A DNA stretch of 7,176 nt from an uncultured Oscillospiraceae bacterium. Lineage in GTDB: Bacteria > Bacillota > Clostridia > Oscillospirales > Oscillospiraceae. Below, piece by piece: positions 1-4,558 of this stretch. Where the stretch lies: positions 1 through 7,176 of the forward strand of contig CAJUPG010000087.1 in assembly GCA_910588455.1 (NCBI GenBank). Direction: 5' to 3'. The notes beneath the pieces are model-generated. The model saw only the letters and a list, made by a program, of their open reading frames with translations, ran no database searches and was not told the origin of the DNA. How positions within the stretch are numbered: position 1 is the first letter of the stretch; every line of letters starts with the position of its first letter. A program made the translations under genes and the position numbers.

Positions 1-354
1 CATGGCCTGCTTGCCCGCCAGCTGGTCGCCGGCGTAGTTCAGGGTGAGCAGCAGAACGCCGCGGCCCTGATCGGCCAGCTTCATGGCGTCGAATACCAGC
101 TGGCCGTTGGGGGCGGCGAAAATATCGCCTACCGCCTGCACGTCCAGCATTCCCCTGCCCACAAACCCGGCCTGGGCGGGCTCGTGGCCCGAGCCGCCGT
201 AGGTGACGATGGCTACCCGGTCGCAGCCGGCCAGGTCCTTGCTGATAACCAGATGGCCGTCCACGTCCAGAATATCGGGGTAGGCCAGCCCAAGGCCGGT
301 AAGCTCTTCGTCGGTGATGGTCTCAGGGGCGTTAATAAATTTTTTCATTTTCAT
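1..354 (-). CDS. dhaK: DhaK-like dihydroxyacetone kinase subunit, N-terminal part (cut by left edge)
   Basis: The first 118 codons are visible; the gene runs off the left edge exactly on a codon boundary. DhaK binds a short ketose such as dihydroxyacetone (covalently, through a histidine that would lie outside this window) and receives phosphate from the DhaL partner. The N-terminus MKMKKFINAPETITDEEL matches the usual DhaK opening, and the hallmark GGSGHEP lies at residues 53-59, with GRGMLD at 66-71. NYAGD at 106-110 matches the NYTGD/NYAGD motif, whose Asp is part of the active site. Differences from E. coli-type DhaK are the Tyr before GGSGHEP (usually Gly) and AAPNGQL where SPTPDQ or similar is usual, so this is a divergent paralogue and its substrate is uncertain. 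ATG at 354 is preferred over ATG at 348 because GAGGAGG sits 7 nt upstream. It lies 26 nt after dhaL and is surely cotranscribed with it. Confidence 0.9.
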   Translation of the reverse strand, partial: MKMKKFINAPETITDEELTGLGLAYPDILDVDGHLVISKDLAGCDRVAIVTYGGSGHEPAQAGFVGRGMLDVQAVGDIFAAPNGQLVFDAMKLADQGRGVLLLTLNYAGDQLAGKQAM

Positions 355-367
355 ATGACTGCCTCCT

Positions 368-379
368 CAAAATAATCCC
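368..379 (-). repeat. 12-mer GGGATTATTTTG, copy in the dhaL-dhaK gap
   Basis: This third exact copy of the 12-mer fills about half of the 26-nt gap between dhaL and dhaK and runs directly into the dhaK Shine-Dalgarno AGGAGG. Like the regulator copy, it lies just upstream of a start codon on the minus strand. Its role is unknown. Confidence 0.6.
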
Positions 380-380
380 T

Positions 381-989
381 TCAGGGCTTTGCCAGCCCCT
401 GGAAAAAGCAAGACATGGACATGGCCCCCGCGTCAGGGGTCCCGATGGTCTTTTCGCCATAGCTTTTGGCCCGTCCAAATTTGGATACAAACTGTTTGCT
501 GGCCTCAGCTCCCTCCGCCGCGGCCTGGGCGGCAGCGGTAAAAAGCTCCATTTCGCTGCTGCCCGTGTAGGCGGCGATGGCTTCGCTGGCCGGGATCAGA
601 GCGTCCATCATGGTCTTGTCGCCCACCTTGGCCCCGGACATATCGTTCAGCTCCTCCAGCGCCCTGGCGAAGATGGCCTGAATTCCCGCCAGGTCAATTT
701 CCTCCCCGGCGGGGGCAGCCTCCTGCATCCCGTCCAGCCAGGTATTCCACAGAGGGACGGCGCTGCCGCCGTTTAAAGTCATGACGGCCATAGCCGCGTC
801 ATCCAGCATGGCCTGGATCCCGCCGTCCGACTGCTCCACCGCGCCGGAAATGGCCCTGGAAATCTTGGTCATGGTGAGGCCGTGGTCGGCGTCGCCAAAG
901 AGGGAGTCGATTTCAGTCAGTTCCCCCTCTGCCGCTGCGACGGCTGCGCACCCATGCTGAAGCCGGGCAGCAAATTCAGCTTTTGTCAT
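381..989 (-). CDS. dhaL: DhaL-like dihydroxyacetone kinase ADP/ATP-binding subunit
   Basis: This 202-residue protein has the full length of DhaL (about 210 aa), the helical-barrel subunit that holds the nucleotide and phosphorylates the ketose bound to DhaK. The Mg-binding motif is visible as EIDSLFGDADHG, with Asp28, Asp33 and Asp35 aligning with Asp30, Asp35 and Asp37 of E. coli DhaL. NGGSAVPL matches the GGASGPL nucleotide loop, GAKVGDKTMMDAL matches AxPGDKTMxD, and the C-terminal GRAKSYGEKTIGTPDAGA matches GRASYLGERSIGHQDPGA. The GGSAVPL and PDAGAM variants are unusual. No DhaM or other PTS phosphate donor is in the window, so it cannot be told whether the donor is ATP or a PTS protein. 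ATG at 989 is chosen because a perfect AGGAGGTGA (995-1003) lies at ideal spacing; an in-frame GTG at 998 (205 aa) has its own AGGAGG at 1006-1011 and cannot be excluded. It is the first gene of the dhaL-dhaK operon. Confidence 0.9.
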   Translation of the reverse strand: MTKAEFAARLQHGCAAVAAAEGELTEIDSLFGDADHGLTMTKISRAISGAVEQSDGGIQAMLDDAAMAVMTLNGGSAVPLWNTWLDGMQEAAPAGEEIDLAGIQAIFARALEELNDMSGAKVGDKTMMDALIPASEAIAAYTGSSEMELFTAAAQAAAEGAEASKQFVSKFGRAKSYGEKTIGTPDAGAMSMSCFFQGLAKP

Positions 990-994
990 CGTGT

Positions 995-1011
995 TCACCT
1001 CCTCTCCTCCT
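995..1011 (-). promoter_or_regulatory. Tandem Shine-Dalgarno sequences before dhaL
   Basis: On the minus strand the stretch reads AGGAGGAGAGGAGGTGA. The downstream AGGAGG is 8 nt from ATG 989, and the upstream AGGAGG is 7 nt from GTG 998. The two starts are in the same frame and differ by three residues. The downstream site extends to a full AGGAGGTGA match to the 16S rRNA tail, which favours ATG 989. Confidence 0.6.
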
Positions 1012-1046
1012 GTAACATTTTTTACTGTTTCCGCTATGCTTAACGC

Positions 1047-1057
1047 ACATATGTTAC
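1047..1057. promoter_or_regulatory. Candidate SorC operator downstream of the dhaL promoter
   Basis: ACATATGTTAC (plus strand) is identical over 11 bases to the site at 2174-2184 in the promoter region of the SorC regulator gene. It sits about 12 nt downstream of the predicted dhaL -10 box, around the expected transcription start, where a bound repressor would block initiation. A related GTTACAT (1085-1091) lies inside the -35/-10 spacer, and an inverted GTAACAT is at 1012-1018. The binding protein is inferred from proximity and motif sharing only. Confidence 0.55.
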
Positions 1058-1069
1058 GTTTGTGTGTTT

Positions 1070-1098
1070 ATAGTATCACTATTTGTTACATAAATCAA
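1070..1098 (-). promoter_or_regulatory. Predicted sigma-A promoter of dhaL-dhaK
   Basis: On the minus strand TTGATT (1093-1098) and TACTAT (1070-1075) are separated by 17 nt, and a TG one base upstream of the -10 makes it an extended -10 promoter. The region is much richer in A and T than the flanking genes, and it lies between the intrinsic terminator of the upstream gene and the dhaL ribosome binding site. This is a pattern match only. A TTGTTG with 17-nt spacing to GATTTA slightly upstream is a weaker alternative. Confidence 0.5.
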
Positions 1099-1157
1099 TC
1101 TAAATTTTCTTTTCAACAAAATTGACAGATTTTCGCCCAAAAAACTGGTAAAAACAG

Positions 1158-1200
1158 ATAAAAAAATAGCCTCCCGGAGGGACAGTGTCCCCAGGAGACT
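1158..1200 (-). terminator. Intrinsic terminator after the SorC-family regulator gene
   Basis: The minus strand carries a GC-rich hairpin at 1200-1168. Its 8-bp outer stem (AGTCTCCT with GGGAGGCT, including G-U pairs) and inner stem (GGGAC with GTCCC) enclose a three-base loop. The hairpin is followed at once by a run of seven T residues (1166-1160). It begins 11 nt after the regulator stop codon. It separates the regulator transcript from the dhaLK operon, which therefore needs its own promoter. Confidence 0.9.
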
Positions 1201-1211
1201 GGAAATATTCC

Positions 1212-2144
1212 TTATTGCTCCAGAAGCGTCCGGATCAGCTCCGACCGGGCTGCGATGTGGGTGAAAAGGCCGGACTTCAGCGCGCCGCCCAGGGCCTTGG
1301 CGCTGGTGTTGGCGGAGCAGACGCCAATAATATTGGGACACCGCTTCAAGAGGTCGATTGGAATCTGAATGGCAAAATCCTGTTCGGAGGGAATCACACA
1401 GCCCTCCTCATTGAAATAATAGATCAGCATCCGTCCGCAGGCCCGCTGCTGCTGGAGCAGGCTGCCATACCGGACCAGAGAGGCGAAGTCGGGGCTGGAG
1501 GGATAGTCCCCAATGTTGACCAGGGCGGTGTCCAGGGCTTCCCACTGCTGATAAATCTGGCGGTAGACCTCAGTAGAGCACAGCACTTGCTTTTCCTCCA
1601 GGCTGTCGGGCAGGGCCGGGAGGTACAGAAAGTGGGGGGCAGCCCCCAGCTGCTGGGCCATCAGGCGGACGTTTTCGTTGGATTGGTAATTGCGGGCGGG
1701 GATGCTGGCGTTGCCCACCAGGGGGCAGATGTCCGTAACGGTGCTGTTGTACTGGGGATTTTTCTCCAGCCAGGATACCAGCTGGCCAATCAAATAGCCC
1801 CAGCCCACGCCCAGCCGGCGCACCCCGAGCTGCCGCAGCAGTTCCATGGCCCCCTGTGACAGCAGGCGGTTTGTGGCGTCGCTGCTTTCCCCCTCCTCCA
1901 CCAAGACGCCGCCCCGGATCGAGCTGGACAACCGCAGCCGCTCCAGCAGCCGGGCCTCCCGGGCGCCCGGCTCGTGGATGGTGATTTCCACAAGGCCAAG
2001 CTCCCGGGCTTCGGACAGCATCCGGCTGATCAGCGGGCGGGATACCCCCAGGTCCCGGGCAATATCGCTCTGCTTCTGGTCCTCGATATAGTATTTCCGG
2101 GCTACATAAGCCAGCTTTTTCTGTTTTTCCAGGTTTATATACAC
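1212..2144 (-). CDS. SorC/DeoR-family sugar-binding transcriptional regulator
   Basis: This 310-residue protein has the usual length of the SorC family (B. subtilis DeoR and CggR are relatives). Residues 8-56 form the N-terminal helix-turn-helix, with KQSDIARDLGVSRPLISRML as the recognition segment. Residues about 60-310 form the sugar-binding domain, with typical features such as LGVGWGYLIGQLV, CPLVGN, FLYLPAL and ALVNIGDY. Family members bind phosphorylated sugars, which release or remodel the protein on its operators. The start is GTG at 2144, preceded by a GGGGGA Shine-Dalgarno-like sequence; an in-frame stop at 2172-2174 limits any longer form. It has a predicted promoter of its own and a strong terminator behind it. 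Position next to dhaLK and the shared ACATATGTTAC element suggest it controls both itself and dhaLK, perhaps responding to the phosphorylated product of the kinase. The effector is not known from sequence. Confidence 0.9.
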   Translation of the reverse strand: MYINLEKQKKLAYVARKYYIEDQKQSDIARDLGVSRPLISRMLSEARELGLVEITIHEPGAREARLLERLRLSSSIRGGVLVEEGESSDATNRLLSQGAMELLRQLGVRRLGVGWGYLIGQLVSWLEKNPQYNSTVTDICPLVGNASIPARNYQSNENVRLMAQQLGAAPHFLYLPALPDSLEEKQVLCSTEVYRQIYQQWEALDTALVNIGDYPSSPDFASLVRYGSLLQQQRACGRMLIYYFNEEGCVIPSEQDFAIQIPIDLLKRCPNIIGVCSANTSAKALGGALKSGLFTHIAARSELIRTLLEQ

Positions 2145-2155
2145 AAAATAATCCC
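2144..2155 (-). repeat. 12-mer GGGATTATTTTG, copy at the SorC regulator start
   Basis: The minus strand reads GGGATTATTTTG, and its final G is the first base of the regulator's GTG start codon. The leading G residues belong to the likely ribosome binding site. Identical 12-mers occur on the minus strand at 368-379 (between dhaL and dhaK, directly before the dhaK Shine-Dalgarno) and on the plus strand at 2231-2242. This copy and the 2231-2242 copy form a perfect inverted repeat around the regulator's promoter. Confidence 0.65.
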
Positions 2156-2170
2156 CCGTATTTGCAGCGT

Positions 2171-2184
2171 GTTACATATGTTAC
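2171..2184. promoter_or_regulatory. Candidate SorC operator in the regulator's own promoter
   Basis: The plus strand reads GTTACATATGTTAC, a direct repeat of GTTAC around ATAT with a CATATG palindromic core. It begins 7 nt downstream of the predicted -10 box, over the expected transcription start. ACATATGTTAC within it recurs exactly at 1047-1057 before dhaL. Position and sharing suggest negative autoregulation. Confidence 0.6.
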
Positions 2185-2191
2185 TGCCTCA

Positions 2192-2220
2192 TTTATATCA
2201 CAAACTGAGCCCCGAGGCAA
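2192..2220 (-). promoter_or_regulatory. Predicted sigma-A promoter of the SorC-family regulator
   Basis: On the minus strand TTGCCT (2215-2220) and TATAAA (2192-2197) are separated by 17 nt, with TGA directly before the -10 (extended -10), as in the dhaL promoter. It lies in the 104-nt gap after the maturase gene. I see no convincing terminator in that gap, so read-through from the sulfatase operon into this gene is possible. Confidence 0.5.
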
Positions 2221-2230
2221 GGGATTGGGT

Positions 2231-2242
2231 GGGATTATTTTG
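2231..2242 (+). repeat. 12-mer GGGATTATTTTG, inverted copy just after the maturase gene
   Basis: This is the same 12-mer as at 2144-2155 and 368-379, but on the plus strand, so it is the complementary arm of the copy at the regulator start. It lies 6 nt beyond the maturase stop codon and upstream of the predicted regulator promoter. It would therefore be present only in transcripts that enter from the upstream operon. Confidence 0.65.
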
Positions 2243-2248
2243 GAAAAG

Positions 2249-3364
2249 TCACCGTACGTTCAGCATAGCCTGCACCTTGCGCAGACGGGGCAGGGCGTAG
2301 GCAAAAAAGCCCGCGTAGGCCCGGCAATAGTAATTACGGCCCAGGCCGTTCTGCTCCACGAGCCGGTCCCGGCGGCACCCGTTGCGGCACAGGGGATACC
2401 ACTGGCAGCGTCCGCAGACCTCCGGGACCTGCCGGGAGGCTTCGATAAAGCCGGTTTTCTCCCGGGCCAGGTCCAGCTCCGCCCAGGAATTTTTGCGGAT
2501 ATTGCCCAGACAGTACCCATCCAGTCCGTAGAAGTCGCAGGGGTAGACGCTTCCGTCTGCCTCCACCAGATACTGCAAGCCGCAGCAGCCCCCCATGGAA
2601 CACTGCTCCGGAGGGTGTCCCGTCAGCATCCAGACCAGATTGTCGAAATACCGGACGGACCAGTACCGGCCCTGCTCCAGCTCCCGGTACCACAGGTCGA
2701 ACAGGGTTTTTAAAAATTCACCATACTCCTCCGGGGAAAGGGAGTACCCCTGCTCTCCCCGGGCCCCCTCCAGGGGGTCCAGGCAGGGGATATACTGCTG
2801 AAAGTGAAACCCGCCCCGGCACAGGGCGGAAAAGACGCTCTGAATATGCCTGGCCAGATAGCCCGTCACCACCGTGAGAACATTGTACTCCACGCCGGCC
2901 TCCTTCAGCATACGGGCCGCCTGGGTCACCCGTCGGTAGGTGCCCTTTCCCTCCGGGTCCCGGCGGAACCGGTCGTGGCACTCCCGGCTGCCGTCCAGCG
3001 AGAGCCCCACCAGAAAACGGTTTTCCCGAAAAAAGCGGCACCAGGCGCCGTCCAGCAAAGTCCCGTTGGTTTGTATGGCGTACTGGACCGCCAGGCCGCG
3101 GGGGACCGTCTTTTGCATATGGGAGACAAAGTCCCGGTAGAAGTCCAGCCCCGCCAGAGTGGGCTCGCCCCCCTGAAACAGCACGCTGATCCGGTTCTCC
3201 GCCGCCCCCGCCGCCTTTTCAATGAGGGTGTGGCTCACCTCCTGGGGCATCAGGCCGTAATTGGGCACAGCGCGGTTTTGGGCTTCGTCGGCGTAAAAGC
3301 AGTAGGCACAGCGCAGGTTGCAGGCGCTGGAGGCCGGCTTAATCAGGATGCTCAGGGGGGGCAT
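2249..3364 (-). CDS. Anaerobic sulfatase-maturating enzyme (anSME), radical SAM/SPASM
   Basis: This 371-residue radical SAM enzyme oxidises the active-site Cys (or Ser) of sulfatases to formylglycine without oxygen, in the cytoplasm. The N-terminus PPLSILIKPASSACNLRC is close to that of C. perfringens anSME (about 370 aa). Cys15, Cys19 and Cys22 form the CX3CX2C motif for the SAM-binding [4Fe-4S] cluster, and GGEPTLAG is at 65-72. The SPASM domain carries Cys255, Cys261, Cys276, Cys317, Cys320, Cys326, Cys330 and Cys347 for two auxiliary clusters. Asp277 in YPCDFY matches the catalytic base proposed for the family. All key residues are present. The start is ATG 3364, 7 nt after GAGGAGG; the open frame extends further upstream only as a shadow of the regulator gene. 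It follows the sulfatase and regulator in one operon, so the sulfatase next door is its likely substrate. A 30-bp palindrome precedes its ribosome binding site. Confidence 0.95.
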   Translation of the reverse strand: MPPLSILIKPASSACNLRCAYCFYADEAQNRAVPNYGLMPQEVSHTLIEKAAGAAENRISVLFQGGEPTLAGLDFYRDFVSHMQKTVPRGLAVQYAIQTNGTLLDGAWCRFFRENRFLVGLSLDGSRECHDRFRRDPEGKGTYRRVTQAARMLKEAGVEYNVLTVVTGYLARHIQSVFSALCRGGFHFQQYIPCLDPLEGARGEQGYSLSPEEYGEFLKTLFDLWYRELEQGRYWSVRYFDNLVWMLTGHPPEQCSMGGCCGLQYLVEADGSVYPCDFYGLDGYCLGNIRKNSWAELDLAREKTGFIEASRQVPEVCGRCQWYPLCRNGCRRDRLVEQNGLGRNYYCRAYAGFFAYALPRLRKVQAMLNVR

Positions 3365-3382
3365 GGGGCTTCCTCCTCTTTG

Positions 3383-3412
3383 ACGCGGGCCGCCCATATG
3401 GGCGGCCCGCGT
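3383..3412. repeat. Perfect 30-bp palindrome between the regulator and maturase genes
   Basis: Arms ACGCGGGCCGCCC and GGGCGGCCCGCGT pair perfectly over 13 bp around ATAT. In the minus-strand mRNA this gives a very stable hairpin that starts about 6 nt after the regulator stop codon and ends a few bases before the maturase AAGAGGAGG ribosome binding site. No T run follows it on the minus strand, so it is not a classical intrinsic terminator. More likely roles are mRNA processing or stability, partial attenuation, or tuning of maturase translation. No second copy is in the window. Confidence 0.85.
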
Positions 3413-3417
3413 GCTGT

Positions 3418-4527
3418 CTATTTTAGGGCGGGGCCGATGGACCGGCCCACATAGATTTCCGGGGCCAGGACGCAGGTGTACCCCAGATCGTCGCAGTCCC
3501 GGTTCCGGATCATCTGCGTCAGCCGGGAGGCCACCTCCTGGCCGATCCGGTAGCCCTGGTGGACAGAGCAGGTGACCCCCTCCGCTTCCCAGTCGTCGCT
3601 GGAGTAGTCGAAGCACACCAGGGAGCAGTCCTCCGGCACCCGCCTGCCCAGTTTCTCCAGCACCTGCCGCACCAGGCGGTAGATCATGTAGTTGCAGCAG
3701 ACCACCGCCGTACACCGGGGCAGCCCCTTGAGAAAACGGCTGATCGACCGGGCGAACCGGGGGTCGTGGGCTTCGTCGGATACGCACCACTTGACATAGT
3801 CGTCCTGATACTCCACCCCGTTTTCCTGAAGGGCCGCCGCCATTCCCTGAAATTTCTCAATGCTCTGGTAGTTGTCGGAGACAAAAACCCCGGCAATGTT
3901 CCGGTGTCCCTCCCGAATGAGCAGGCCGATCAGCTCCTGGGCGCACCGCAGGTCGTTGACCACCACCCGGGGGCACTTCAGGTTTTTGTAGTAGTTATTG
4001 TAGAAAATGACGGGAATGCGCTTTTGGTAGATTTTCTGATAACAGTCCAGGTTGGGGTTGAGCAGGCTGGCCTTCACGCCGTCTACGATAAAGCCCTGAA
4101 AGCCCTGGTTGACTACGGTTTGCAGGCAATGGCGCTCGTTGGCGAACTTGTTGTCCGTCAAAAAGGTGCGCAGATCCACCTGGCCGGGGGACAAAATGCT
4201 GCGGATGCCGTCCATCAGGCTGGAGTTGGCGTTGCCGTCCTGGCCCTGGAGGATCAGTCCGATTTTCAGCTTTTCCCCGCTCCCGCCCCGTTCCCAGGAC
4301 AGGACCGCTTCCTTATCAATATAGGTGCCGCTCCCCTTCACCCGGCGGAGCAGACCCTCCTGGGCCAGCCGGTCCAGGGCGCGGCGCACCGTCTCCCGGC
4401 TGACGGCCAGCTTCCGGCTCAGGGTGTTTTCTGAGGGGAGCTTTGGATTGCTGGAGAACTTGTTCTCCTCAATATAGGCCCGTACCCACAGGTAGACCAT
4501 CTCCGACTTCCCATCCAACGCCTTCAT
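3418..4527 (-). CDS. Transcriptional regulator: GntR-type winged helix fused to LacI-type ligand-binding domain
   Basis: This 369-residue protein resembles the architecture of B. subtilis AraR. Residues 5-70 form a GntR-type winged helix, with the signature LPSENTLSRKLAVSRETVRRAL (30-51) and the wing GLLRRVKGSGTYI (58-70). From about residue 87 (KLKIGLILQGQDG) to the C-terminus there is a periplasmic-binding-protein/LacI-like domain, with features such as GFIVDG, PVIFYNN, EGHRNIAGV and the C-terminal IYVGRSIGPALK. Such regulators usually bind a sugar or sugar derivative and repress the operon that contains them. The start is ATG 4527, 5 nt after a GGGGGGA ribosome binding site; 39 codons further upstream in frame overlap the sulfatase gene and read as a shadow. 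It lies 31 nt after the sulfatase and 53 nt before the maturase. The natural ligand is probably the sulfated compound or its desulfated product, by inference. Its operator is expected near the operon promoter, outside the window. Confidence 0.9.
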   Translation of the reverse strand: MKALDGKSEMVYLWVRAYIEENKFSSNPKLPSENTLSRKLAVSRETVRRALDRLAQEGLLRRVKGSGTYIDKEAVLSWERGGSGEKLKIGLILQGQDGNANSSLMDGIRSILSPGQVDLRTFLTDNKFANERHCLQTVVNQGFQGFIVDGVKASLLNPNLDCYQKIYQKRIPVIFYNNYYKNLKCPRVVVNDLRCAQELIGLLIREGHRNIAGVFVSDNYQSIEKFQGMAAALQENGVEYQDDYVKWCVSDEAHDPRFARSISRFLKGLPRCTAVVCCNYMIYRLVRQVLEKLGRRVPEDCSLVCFDYSSDDWEAEGVTCSVHQGYRIGQEVASRLTQMIRNRDCDDLGYTCVLAPEIYVGRSIGPALK

Positions 4528-4558
4528 AGCGATCCCCCCGGCATTTCCGCAGGTCTCC

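Noticed and set aside
1000..1211. A catabolite-repression (cre) site in the dhaL promoter region
   Set aside because: No stretch matches the usual cre consensus well enough. The AACG/CGTT arms around 1042-1060 are offset from the CATATG centre and do not form a true palindrome.
1054..1341. A 95-codon minus-strand frame across the SorC gene end, terminator and dhaL promoter
   Set aside because: It overlaps the well-supported regulator gene in another frame, runs through the terminator hairpin and has no recognisable domain.
1570..2220. A 216-codon minus-strand frame overlapping the SorC gene
   Set aside because: It is in a different frame of a gene with clear family motifs, and its product is Gly/Pro/Arg-rich without a domain.
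2204..2222. A possible hairpin (GCC/GGC around TCGG) as terminator for the sulfatase operon
   Set aside because: The stem is only three to four base pairs, no T run follows it, and it overlaps the predicted -35 box of the regulator promoter.
3383..3412. The 30-bp palindrome as an intrinsic terminator for the sulfatase-regulator transcript
   Set aside because: On the coding strand the stem is followed by CAAAGAGGAGG, a ribosome binding site, and not by a T run. The plus-strand side has only a short TATTTTA and no gene that needs ending.
2162..3454. Several plus-strand frames of 68-216 codons opposite the maturase gene
   Set aside because: All are antisense to the conserved radical SAM gene and lack recognisable motifs or convincing ribosome binding sites.
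3365..3790. N-terminal extension of the maturase frame to position 3790
   Set aside because: The extension overlaps the regulator gene out of frame and reads as Pro/Gly/Arg-rich noise. The ATG at 3364 has a good ribosome binding site and matches the known family start.
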